A DNA stretch of 64,000 bases, taken from NCBI GenBank assembly GCA_963070105.1, contig OY718807.1, positions 1,317,001 to 1,381,000 on the forward strand. The letters run 5' to 3'. The notes below the pieces were generated by a model, which saw nothing but the letters and a program-made list of their open reading frames with translations, did not search any database and was not told the origin of the DNA. Each line of letters begins with the position of its first letter. Position 1 is the stretch's first letter. Both the position numbers and the translations under genes were made by a program. This document shows positions 36,101-49,000 of the stretch, piece after piece. The DNA comes from Litomosoides sigmodontis (taxonomy: Eukaryota > Nematoda > Chromadorea > Rhabditida > Onchocercidae).

Positions 36101-39100
36101 TCCAAATAGCAGTTGATAATTCTAGGTTAAATTATGCAGTGCAAGCACTACTAAGTAGAGGAAGTACCGTGAGGGATCAACTTTTTGACATTTCACAATC
36201 CTCTTGCAACAATTTCTTTTTCGAAAGAGTCAGTTACGCTGCTAGGGTATGAAAAAATATTTCCTCAATTAGTTTGATTCAATTAACCAAAAAGAATTTT
36301 TATTCATAGTGATTCAAATTACAAGTTGCAAAGTCAGTAAATTTAGTTACTAAATCTCTTGATTTTTTTTTCACAACCCTAATCTGCGCTTATAGTCTTA
36401 AATCTAAACTGTGAGTTTAAATTGAATTCAAATTTAATTATTCAACGTTTGAATTCGAATTTAATTCGATTAATCTTAATTCAAAGTTTACGATTTTTTC
36501 CACTGATACATCGCCTCTTTTATATATCTTTCAAGTCATGGAAAAATATCATTTCTTTGCAAAAGATAAGGATGTAGCCAAAGTTCGAAGGGTCACTTGC
36601 ATTTGTATAAATTTATGAGAAAATATTTTTTTTTATACAATTAAGTTTTCACGGTTAGGTAATAGAATTTTGAAATAAAGTAACAGTTTAAATTATGTGT
36701 GTGTACCTTTTCAGGAATGCTTATTAGCTTGCGAAGAGACTTTGGATTCTGCTTTAGCAGCTATAGATGAAAAACGACGCATTTCATTACTCAATTTTTT
36801 CGAATATACTTATGTTCAAAAACTGAATGCTTTTCGGAGAGCGTCAGCTGCGGAGGAAGCTGAATCATTGTCAGATCTACCTCATAATTGCGTCTTAATT
36901 CGGAAAGTGACTATCTTCAATTTTTTTTAAAAAAGAAGTGAAAATTTTATTATGATTTTTTGGCATAGTCTTTAATGTCGCTTTCCAGGTTATGGCAACT
37001 CCGCTACGTCTTTTGCTTTTACCACCGGAAGTTATGATGACCAATCGTGTAATGCGTCATTTCGGAGAAGAGTACGCATTGCGTTGTGTATTTCGAGATG
37101 ATAATGGTCAGCGACTTGTACCTAAGGAATTTTCGCGTGGCCGTGCATTAAAAGGTCTAATTTGTCACACTTTTTCTTCTGGAAATGACCAATTCTAATG
37201 TACGTCATTTTAAAAAGGCAAATCCATTTTCTACGACTATCACGTTTTGAAAAGCGTGTGATTTGTTTACCACTTGTGTCTTACGATTGAACTATGTCTA
37301 GAGAGTTGTGTGGTGTTTAGCAGATAATCATCAATCTTACAGATAAATATTTCTGCTTATTTTAGAATTTTTCCAGTCAAATTGAACTTTTTGTTTTAGA
37401 CTACAGCTTTTTTCAACATCATTATGAACCAGTGAGTTTTTTGAAAATTGGAATGCAACATTTTTTTGTATCATCAAGACTATCGATTTCATTGCTAGGT
37501 GCTTTTAGATCAATCCTTGATGATTCCGGATTTAGTGTACAGAACACTTGGAACAGGGCTGCATATAGCATCACGGCATTACCAGTTTCTTGCGTGGTCT
37601 AATTCACAGGTACATCATGAAAACACTATATCATCATTTTAAAATAAAACTTTAGCCCGTGATCACCATGTTGACCTAATCAATGACCAGAGTGGCCCTC
37701 TTAAGCAAGGAAATCGTTCATGAAGGAAATTTTTCGTCAAATTTGAACAGAGCAAGCAAGGCCGAAAGAAAAATATTTCGTAGTCTGTCTGTGTAGAGTT
37801 TCGAATTGAAATTTAAATTGAAATCTTAAAAAGTATTACATGAATTAATTTAAGATGCGTGATGGCGGTTGCTACATGTACTCAGATGCTATTGTTAATG
37901 ACAAAGTACACGGCAAATTAGTTTGTAACGTTGAAGATATCAGAGGTTGGATGGGTGATTTTACGGCTTCGAAAAATGTTTCCAAATTGATGTCTCGCAT
38001 GGGACAGTGCTTTACGCAAGCGCAGGTAATTTACTTCCTTATTTTTCAACTTTTCTTCTTTACTTTTCATTCACCTTTTATTTCTGCCTTCATTTTTAAT
38101 TTTTCTCCTCGGATGATTCTCCGTCAGTTTATTAAGCATAACTCTTCTCTCATTTATTTTATGTTTCTTACTTTTTGTATGCTGCTGGTTCGTTCAGCAT
38201 TCTTTGAAAAATGTTTAGTTGGAAATTTCTTAATTCTTACTAATTCATCAAGTTCAAAACAGATTTCAATTCATTATATTTTGTCCATCTCTACTTCGCA
38301 GTACTAAGAGACCTGAAAGAACAGCGGTCAAATTTTTTCTCTTTAGTTTTGTTACTCGTTTTGCCAAATTGTTTTTTCAAAAATTCGAATTTGCAAACTT
38401 TACTATTGCCGATTTGCCTTTATATCGTGCCTTGCCAAATATCACTTTTCGTTACTCTTACATTGATCATACGTGAGTCGTAGTAATTTCAAATTTTTTA
38501 TTCTACGGTTTTCCATTTTTAGACTAATTTTCTACCCATTAACATCTCTATCTTTTTTGTTTTGGATTAAAATTTTTTTTTAGCCAACAATATTGCTGAG
38601 AAGAGACGACTGGAAGTTAGAAGATGATATTATGGGTGGTATTTTGCATCCAGAAACTGGTGAAGTTTTTAATTTTTCGGATGGTGTCGGAAGAATTTCT
38701 ATGAAATATGCTGATCGAATTGCTAAAGCACTGGGTGTGCATCCAACACCATCTTGTTACCAAGTACGTAAGCGTTATTAAATGTGATATTATGATAATT
38801 AGGCATTACAGAGTTAAGCTTAGCTCAAATTTCTGGTCATGTTTTAGGTTCGGTTCAAAGGTTTCAAGGGTGTCTTGAGCCTCGACCCGTTATTGGACGA
38901 TTTAGGTCAAGCAAATATTATCTTCCGGAAAAGTCAGAAAAAATTCGAAGAAGATGAGGAAAGCGCAGCTGAAGTAGAAGTAGTGAAATATTCAATGCCT
39001 TCACCAGTTTGCTTAAATCGACCATTGATCATGATTTTAGATCAAGTAATTGCCATTTTTTTTTTGGAAAAATTTCACGAGTTAAAGATTGAAATGCATG

Positions 39101-42100
39101 ACTTAATATATCGCTTCATCAGCGTTTGAATCTGACAAATTTTTTGAAGTACAAATAAAACATGGGCAAATTTTTAAAACTCAACTTACCTGTTGCGAAT
39201 TTGCAGGTTTCTGAGAAACAAGGCCGGCACTTACATAAAAGAGTTTGCAATCGGATACATTCACTTTTAGAGCTAGAACTTAATAAACTAGCCGGTTAGT
39301 TACTTTACGTACGTATTATTCGACGGATCTGCACTTGCGCGCAGTTGTAGAAGTGATAATGGCGTAGTATTCCTGAAACATGCGAGGACATCCTTAAAAT
39401 AGATTTGGATCGGCATATCTAGACCCAGAATACATTTTTTATCTGAGTAGCTGAGCAAGATGTGGGAATGGTCACGCCTGCCTAGGGACCTAATTGTTTT
39501 TGTTTTTGAATGTAATACAGACTGGACCTTTCGTAAATATGATTTCCAGCTATGATGTTTGACGAAAATGTTGCTACTGAGGAGCTTAGTTCACGTCTAT
39601 CACTTCCAATCGACTTCCATCAATTACACAGCATTGGTATTACTTTTACCAACGAACCGTTCTTTCGCTCACTACTGTTTGCTATACACAGATACAATAT
39701 AAGTAAGGCTAAATTTTTTTTTTGATTTCAATTTAAGTTAGAACTGATGACGTGAAATCATTCCTTTTTGTGAAAGCTTTCATCTCTCATTCGAAAGGAG
39801 TCATCCAAATCTTTTGGGATGAAAAAACAAAAGTATTTGAAGATGTGAAATGGAAATTTAGTTTAGCCGGTCCATGTGTATTCCGGTGAGATAGCTATGC
39901 TATTCCTCTCTTACTTGCTTTATAAATTACTATTATTGATGCTAACTCAGTTCGAGTATTACTTGCATTAGCTTCAGAGTTACATCTGAGCAAGTGCAAA
40001 ATTTTTTTGCCAGCTCCAATGGGTAGAACAATGTACGGAGTGGTTGATGATACTGGATTGCTTCAGTATGGACAAGTTTTTATACAGTATTCACCGTCTA
40101 TACGATATGTCTCAGGGCGAAAAATTGTTTATACAGGTAAGGGAATAGAGAATTGAAATGTGCCAAAAAATTTCTATTATTTTTTTTTGAAATTTTACAT
40201 TTTTGATCTTTGTCAGCAGTTTCATAATTGAAAAGAAAAGAAAACTGTTCGTTTCACTTCACATTTTTCGTATAATAAAGGAGACTGATCTTGTTATTTT
40301 ACAATAGTTCCGAAACGCATAAGGACGTAAGTAATGTGCCGAGGTGAGTGCAATTGTCAAAATCAAGTTATAGTTTTCGTGCTACTATGGCGTAGAATTC
40401 AACAAATTTTTTTAAAAATTGAAGGAGTGCAAAAGCGTGGCTTTTTTTCCTCACTGATCTTGTTTCCTCAGGGCCAGTAATGGTAACGAAGAACCCGTGT
40501 CATGTGGCAGGTGATGTTCGTATTTTGGAAGCGGTTTATCAGGATGCTTTATCACACCTCTGCGATGTTATTGTATTTCCACGTTACGGTCCACGACCAC
40601 ACCCTGATGAAATGGCTGGTTGGATTTATTTTGCAAAAATTTATTAAATTTGTAGCATTTGTTGACTAATTTGCTTCCGCTTGCTTCCTCCATCTTGCTG
40701 TAATTGCCTTTGCGTTTTTTGCTCATTTATCATTTGTCAGTTATTTGCCTATTTTTTTTGCTGTTGCTTTTTTAATTTATTCATATTCGCTCCTCACCTT
40801 TAATTAAAACCGTTAATTTGCAAGTACATAACTTAATCAATTGTTTCATCGTTTTCAGGAAGTGATTTGGATGGCGATGAATATATTGTCATATTCGATA
40901 AGGAATTATTTTTTGAAAATAATGAGCAGGCAATGTTTTTTCCAAAGTCGATACCGATGGAATACGACACACCACCCACTGTATGCGTTCATTTTCCGTA
41001 GCATAGAATAGAGTTACTACAACGAAATTCGTTTACGTGAAATAAAAGAGGAAGATGTTTAAGTTGTTGAAGTTAGCAGCATTTCATGTCGTATGTGTAC
41101 TGTCGTATGTGTATTTTTCATCGTTTTCAGGAACGATAGGGGTACTCACACATGTCGTATGTGTGCCACTTAGATTCCGCAAACGATTGAGTAATTTAGA
41201 TTCAGAATTTTGAAAATAATTGATTTCTGCTGCAAAATTTAACTGGTGAACATGCACAAAGTTCACTGAAATTGGTTATGATGTGATTGCTAAAAAAAAT
41301 ATATTTGTAGACGGACGATATGATAGATTTTTTTCTGAAGTATCTCAGTCAGGACTCAATTGGTCGGATGTCTAATGCTCATCTAATCATGTCCGATCGA
41401 CTTGGTCTTTTCCAGCAAGTTATTCCATCCTTTTTCTTCGTAAACATTTAGTTGTTTGCATATTTGCATTTTAACAACGTGACCGTTGCCGCGAGGCACT
41501 CGATGCGTTCGCTGGTGGATTGTACAAAGTGGAACGTTTTTGAAAGTAGACATTCTTTTTTTGCAAATGGAATTCTCCTTCAGTGAAGTATGTGATGACA
41601 TTGCTCGGAAATGCGCAATTGCTGTAGATTTTCCGAAAACGGGTATGCAAGCTAAAGCGCTGTTAGCTCACGAGCAGTGCGAAGTTGTACCGGACTATAT
41701 GCAAAACACGACAAAGCCATCGTATAGAAGCAAACGATTGCTTGGTGAATTACATAGGTAATTATGCTTTTCCACTGAGTTCCATAAGTCCAATAGAAAG
41801 GGTCTTTAGTTTAAGCTAAATGATATGAAGACAACGGAAATTTTGGGAAGTGAAAAAGCAAAGTAAGAGCAAGTAATAGTAAGAAAATGAGTATCAAAAA
41901 ATAAAATAAATATCTGAAAATAAGTATGCGAAAATAAATATTGCAAATTCGGAGTGTGAACTGCACATGATCCATTGTTAGATCTAACTATTTGCGATCA
42001 AAAGCTTTTTTAGAAAAGCACGAAAAGTTGAAGATATCTCAGAAATAGGACAAGAGGCAAAATTTCCTGACTACTGCGATCCACAACTTTATGATGAAAG

Positions 42101-45017
42101 CTTATTTCATGAGCAACCGAAACTGGTACAAAGAAGTTTGTATTTAAGAGATGAGTATTACTCGAGAATACAGGTGCGTGTTTTTATTTACACTTTGTTC
42201 CTAATGTGTGAAAACTTTGTAGCGTTATTGAATCATCAGACTAAGCACAACCTTCAAAAATTTGACAGCTTCATCTATCACTGAGATCAAACAGCAAATC
42301 ATCATCCACCCCATTTCCGTAGATAAATTAAACAGGTGAAATTTTGTTTTTCGTTTTTCAGCAATTACTGGATGAGTATGGAATCTCTGACGAAGCGTCA
42401 GTAATATCCGGGCATAGTGTAGCAATCAAAAGGATTACTGAAATGGAGAAAGATGATTATTCCTTCTATCATTCGGACAAAATTGTCGAACTACGATACA
42501 GTCGCATTTTTGCATATTTTAGACGCGAATTTTTTAAGGTCGACATTGTTGATAAAAAAAATTCGAAGTTTTTTTTGTTGATAAAAAATTCGAAATACAA
42601 GAAACGTTCTTCATCACTAAAAAGTTTTCAGTGAAATTTGAAAGAACGATTGAAAATCACAGTATTTCATGTACTTGTAGGAATTCGGTGAAGAGTCAGA
42701 CTTCACTGTGGTAGATGCGTTTGGAAAACGTGGGATACGCTGGAATACGGCTTTGGTTACGAAGGCTAAAGCATGGTATACGGTAACATATGCAAGCTCC
42801 TTCAGGTCGTCTTCAGAATTTCGATCTTTTCCATGGATCGTTTGGGACATTTTACTGATCGTTAAACGACAAATTGTAAGTGATAATGTGTTGCTACTTC
42901 AAGTCAGTTTTAGGGATGCTCCTCTACTGTAGTCATTAAAGTCTGAATCGTAGTAATTAAAAAGGCATAATTATACCAGTTATGGAAATATCACTCTTCT
43001 AGTGAGTCATCGAAAAAGTGTTGTGCAACTGGGCTAACTACATTTTCAGAAGCACTTAATTGCAGGGATTGACATTGAAGTTATCGGCACCCTCGGTGAA
43101 TCCCTTAGCAATTCATCTTACACAAGCAGTTGAGACTTTTTGCTACAATCGTCGTGCTGCACTAGAGAAATTTGTTCATGAGATGTCGTTAGGACCGATG
43201 CGACTTGAAGCGCTTGTGCGATATTCTCGCAGGTAATGAGCTCACGAGCCTTCTCGTTTAATAATTACTCTAGCCAATTCAGGAAGGATTAAGATTGAGG
43301 ATGTAACAGAATGCGTGATTAATGCGTCCTGTGCGCTTATGTAGTGGTAATTGCAACTCGGCACGCTTTGTGCAAGGCTTTGTTTCATAAAGCTTTCCAA
43401 ACGATTTTAGCTTCAAGCTTCAAGAAATCTAGCTTTGTCATCCGATTTTTTTTAGGTACGGGCGAAATGTAGAAATGCTATGTTTTGTAATTGATAACTG
43501 GTTGAGTGTGGAAGGTGTATATGAACGTTCTGCACTGAGAAGGATGCATGCGCTCATTCTCTTTTTACAATTTACTGTTGGGATACTTCACGGGAAACGG
43601 ACATCCGATGAGTTGATGAACGAGAATCCTATTTATTTTGAAAAAGTGAAAACATATGTTGCAAGATATTTTTCAATGTTCTTAATGGCTGTTTCAATTT
43701 TGAATTGAGAATTTGAATTGAGAGAATTCTATTTTCGACTTAACTTCCTTCAAAAAACTCGACCATTTATTTCTTCGCAGAGTTATGTTTTTAGAAACGT
43801 ATTCAGTGTTTATTCACCTGTAACATTGGGTGTTGTTTAAGGAAAAAAGGAATATTTAATGTGTGAAGTGTCATTTGATATGATCTGAGGGGATATATTG
43901 GTTCAAAATTTGAATCGCAAAATTATTATAGCTCGACAATTTGCGAGATACTACAGAAACTGTTCACTTAACGTACAGTACTGGTGAGATACTTTTCGCA
44001 TTTTTACGCTATCTAGCAAGCAGGCAATTTGCTTGTGCGAATTTGATACGCTTCCGGTTGGGTGGCATGATGGAAGGAAGAAAGGAAGCTTCAATTTTCA
44101 CGAGACGAGAACAATGGTCTGCCCTCTATGTTGTAAGCCTTTTTTTCTTTGTAACAGTTTAATTGGTGAATTTTTGTTTTAAATCCATGGATGATTATTC
44201 TGTCGGCAAAATTATTCCTGAAGACTATGCTAAGCCAGAAAAATTTCTCAAAGTTTGACGCCAGTCTGTTATAACATTAGTATTGGCGAAATGAAATCAC
44301 GAAATCGCATCCAAAATTTGAAAATAATTTCAATTACTGGTCAAACTTTATTTTTCTTCAATCAGGTAGCATTTCGTGCATTTCATCATATCGCTATAAC
44401 GGCAGAATTTGATGCTCTTCGAATTACGGAAAGTTGTGGTGCTAATAGTCACTGTGATAGCAGTGATAATGTTAGGAAGTATGAATGGGATTTTGGTGAA
44501 TCAGACGCTCCAATAATCGTATCTAGTGAACTCTGTTGCCACAAAGACATCAGTTTACAACGAATAAATACTGCACTTAAGGTATATACCGCTACTTTCC
44601 ATTGATAGTATTGAACATCATATGCATTCGGAAAAAAGAAAGATTTCGACTTATTGATCAATTTTATACTTTTTTCTAGGAATGTATCCAAGTTTTAATT
44701 TGCATACTGAAGATGGTTTGAAGGATTTCCAATTGTTGTATTGCAAAAAGTCTTGTTAGCATACAGCTAATGGATTGCAAAGCACGATAGAGCAACATAA
44801 TTTTCCACTCGTATCGACACGTTTGTTGTAGAAATGGTCTGGTGTTGATGAAATAATGAGTCGTATGACTAAGCACGAACGGTTGTTAATTACTTGTACT
44901 GGAGGTTCAGCGGCTCGACAACGACTGCACCGAATACTACTAATGGAACCAGAACGTCTTTTTGATGCTGTCCAGATGGATACGATACCAAAGGAGGCTC
45001 GAGATGATTTCTTGTGA
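33103..45017 (+). CDS. ego-1: RNA-dependent RNA polymerase (EGO-1/RRF-1 family)
   Basis: Makes secondary siRNAs from RNA templates. Exons: 33103-33168, 33285-33448, 33541-33606, 33918-34078, 34227-34286 (optional), 34665-34888, 35078-35200, 35349-35468, 35825-35961, 36126-36246, 36715-36906, 36989-37154, 37400-37431, 37499-37609, 37855-38025, 38584-38763, 38848-39045, 39207-39294, 39550-39702, 39738-39869 (uncertain), 39951-40136, 40472-40618, 40859-40980, 41311-41414, 41584-41757, 42014-42173, 42362-42538, 42681-42875, 43066-43232, 43456-43645, 43932-44132, 44366-44581 and 44832-45017. Total about 1629 residues, close to what I recall for EGO-1. Diagnostic blocks: [45 protein letters not shown] (about 669), [27 protein letters not shown], the catalytic GSDLDGDEY (about 1000-1008), VDFPKTG and AWYTVTY. 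The 41414/41584 junction needs a GC donor. No stop or missing catalytic residue. Confidence 0.93.
41087..41164. repeat. Three dispersed copies of TGTCGTATGTGT
   Basis: Identical 12-mers at 41087-41098, 41101-41112 and 41153-41164 inside an RdRP intron; the first two are separated by two bases. Confidence 0.85.
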
Positions 45018-46025
45018 AATAATATTAAAGTTGTTTGAAGCTAAAATTATTTGGACCTTATACACCCTTCCTTTCCATTTTACTTCACTCCTACCGTCCC
45101 ATTCAGACCTAACTGCATTGTTCTCAACGTGAATCACCTTACGAATTCATTCTTCCATTTCACATTTTCTAGATTCAATTTCATTGCTCTCTAACCTCCG
45201 AATTATCTTCCACGTTTCTCATCTCATTTGGCAATGTCATTCCCTTCGTCAACTGCATCGACCTTGCAAAAGGAAAGAATTTTGTAAGTTACAGTTTTCG
45301 TATTACCAAAAACGACAAAGCCTTACTGCAACTTAATGCTTTTCTGAGTAGGAATAGACTTCGATATTGTTTATCGTTATCATTCATCTTTTATCATAAA
45401 TCTCTGTTCATTCATTGTTTATTGACAAAATAAATAAGTTGTTTTTGTAAGCCATTAGGCACTTTTGGAAAACCTAAATCATCTATTGCTTTCCCATTCG
45501 CATTTATCTAACCGCAGCACTTTGAAACTTCCATCGAAAAATCCCTCCTCCGAAATTTTGTCTTCGTTCATAATCAAACTTTCAAAACGTTTTAATGCTA
45601 GCAACCTCTCTCTATAATTCTCTGCCTGAAATCGAAGTGTACGCAACTTTTTGGCCTTAACGGAATCCTCCCTTACATGTGCATTTTAAACCAGATATTT
45701 TTGTACCAATGCATATTTCTTGTGCTTTTCCTTAATCATATACTTTTTTATACTTTTCCAAGCCTCATACATTACCAATAATATAACAGATCAAACACCC
45801 CTGGATAACTAAAGTGATATTAAAAAATTAGTTAACGAATTAAGAAATGCGATCTGGGAAGAGTTTTCTTTCAATGTTCAATAAATTACACATACACAGT
45901 AAATTCACGAATAAACAGCTCTCGTAGCAGTCCTTCGACGGTAACTCCAGAATAAATGCTTAGAATTAGCTTATGTGGTTTAAAGCATTATTTAAACAAA
46001 CATAAGTCTGAGAAAGAAAATGTGA
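45018..46025. other. Convergent 3' spacer between the RdRP and alpha-spectrin genes
   Basis: About 1 kb in which both genes end. ATTAAA (45024-45029) and AATAAA-like words (about 45428) could serve the RdRP transcript. No coding exon seen. Long 3' UTRs from the two strands could overlap here. Confidence 0.6.
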
Positions 46026-49000
46026 TTAACTTTGGAAAAGTGTATGCACGAACTGTTCATAGTCCAAAGCTCCCGGTATTGATCGACCCGAAATGGTATC
46101 TGTGTACGGCTTCATACGTTTAATACAATACTCTGCTTGTTCGGGTGTAAGATTCTGCAAATTTTTGCCACATTTTCGCAACTGTAATATTCCTACGCAG
46201 AAAACCTGCATAATACAAATCCGTATTGTCTCTAGGTATCATAAGGACCTATATTATAAATTAAACCTCCCTGTAGTACAGGAAATTTCAAGACATATGA
46301 CTAACATATGACTAAGTGTCAATCATCATAAGGATCATCTAGTTTCCTATAATAAAAATAGTGCAATTGACTTAATGAATGGTAGTAATTGAACAAAGCG
46401 AGTTATTTTAGTATATGTTCCCTAGAGTAATGAATTGCTTCTACAAAAATTGAACTTACCGCGTATAGTTCTTCAGCAGTAACGTAGGGTCGGAATTCTT
46501 TGGATAAAGCCCGAAATGCACTTTCAATTTCTTCACTTGATTGAATGTTTTCAGTTTCCTTTGAGATCATGAATGCCATATACTCTTGTAGCGTAACATA
46601 ACCATCCCGATTCGGATCTACAATATCTAAAATTCGCTGAAATTCGGGTTCCGGTTGACCCTCATCAACCATTGGCAAATCGTAACCAAGCGCTCGCAAG
46701 CAACTCTTGAACTGCTGATGATCAAGGCGTCCGCACTTTTCCTAAATATCGTTGATAAAAATAATTTGGAAAAAACTTCATCTGAAATGTAATACGGCAT
46801 GTGCTTCAATCACTGAAATTTCAATGACTTCAAACCAACTTATTATTTCAAAATAAAACTCACCTTGTCGAAATGCTTGAACATCATGGAAAATTCTCGA
46901 AGAGCTTCTTCGGTGACACCGGACTGGTTGCGCGCTTGAATTTGCTGTTCAAGATTGTGCTGCATTCTCATGGCAAGCTGGTCAAGTTGGTCCCAAGCTT
47001 GAGCTAAGCCGACAGTGCTGTAAGTTAATCCATAAATTTATTTCGCTTTTTATTTAAGTAACCAAATGAATGCCAACTACAAGTATGAAGTGAACAAATT
47101 GACTGATATGGATTCTTTGGGTGTAGTACTAACCTATGTTCGGTGTAACGATTGTCCAGAATAAGGTATTCTTCTAGAAGGGCACCCAAATCCTCGATTT
47201 TTTTCAATTGAATGCGATTGTTTTTCACATCCACAGCCTATAATCAACAGAAACGATTTAAGTGTAAGCAGCACCGATCCAGAGAAAACAGATGACTACA
47301 CTCCCCCAAAATCATACACTTGCATTCTAGAGAAAAAGAGAACAGTGGTAGAAGGGCCAAAGTCAACATAAAAGAAGGGCTGATGCGCATTGGGTATCTA
47401 CGAAAAGACCTGAAAGTGGATGGGATCAAGAAAATTATAATCAATAATTTGTGACACGAAAACATTGAAAACTACTTACTTTCTTTTTCAACAGCTCGAG
47501 TTGCTCTTCAAGTGTACCACTAGTTTCCATCATTGCTGCGCGAGTTTCAGTAAGCCATTGATGGAATGCATTTGCTTGGCGAGCAAAATCACGGCGCAGT
47601 TTGTCATTATCTTCCTGGCGACGATGTTCTTTTTGCAATTCAATTTCACGTTCCTGAAACACGCGAGAAATAAAGCTCAAAAGTTAAAATTTACTTTAAT
47701 GAATCTTTGTGATTGCTGCTTAGGGACCTCTATTGAATATGTAAATCCACGTCTAAATTAGCAACCTTAATGATTTTTTGTAAATTACGCCACGTTTCTT
47801 CTAGCGCATCCATAGTGAACCATGTATATGGATTTGGTCCAACATTGAATGATGTAATTTGTCGGTCAAGTAGTTGCAGTTGTCTAAAATCTTCCTCAGC
47901 TGTTGACAATGATTTATGGAACTCGGCATGAGCTTCACGTAAAGCACTAATCTCCTCCAGTGAGTTACAGCGCACTGGATCTGTCAAATCCTCTTCTGCA
48001 TTCTCGAACCAGGAGTTGAATGACGAAGCCTAAGACTAGTATTTTATTATACGTGAAACATTTAATGGAATGCGAATAAATCTTTCACACTCTTTTCCTA
48101 AGAGCGCAATGAAACCGCTTGTAACAATTTATTATGGCTCACAATTCTCATAGTATGAATAGAGTTCTGAGAAGTATTAACCTTTTTCGCAAACGTAAGG
48201 TAAAGTTCTTCGATTTGTTTATACTGATCTTGCATCTTCAGTAGTTTTTGGCGTCGTGCTTCTGAATTTGCAAGAAGCTGTTGCCAACGTCCAATAACAT
48301 TTCCGTGTCGCTTCTCTATATTCTGTGTCTGGGCATGATGAGCATTTACAAGTTGATCTTTAAGCTCTGTGATACGCTGGATACCTTCGTGCTCAAAAGC
48401 ATTTAAGCCTGCATCGAATGCTTCTTGCTTAGTTAAAAGAATTTGTACAGATGATAAGTCACGCCCAAAATCATCTGATCGTACTTGTTGCTCTTTTTCC
48501 GCTGAAAAAAATTTTTTCACCAACTTAATTTGAAAAAAAAATACTCCCACAGTTTCTTTCGAGTTTTATGTTTTATATAAAAATGAAAAAAATGAGAAGA
48601 GAAACCGAAAGTTTTTACCGATCCAGCTCTCCACAACATCGCATTTCCACATAAATTGCAAATAGGCGCTGTTATCTTGGAGGCGTTGTAAACGACGTCG
48701 GGCTAATTCAGCAATCTCACCAAGACGTGTTTTAAGCTGATCACAACGTGCTTTAATACTCGGACTGTGATGATTACCCTCATCAATCAGCTGGAAGGTA
48801 ATATGGTAAATGAGTATCGGCAGAATTTTCACCGTCTTAAACACTAGGAATTTGATACGCGCCGCAGCTAATAAATATTCATTTTTTTAAAAATAAATAC
48901 CTTAAAATATTATAATTAAATCCTCACCTAATACTAAAAATTTGATCATAGAGATGTTTTATGTAGATTAAAATTGTGCACTAACTACATTCACCAAACC

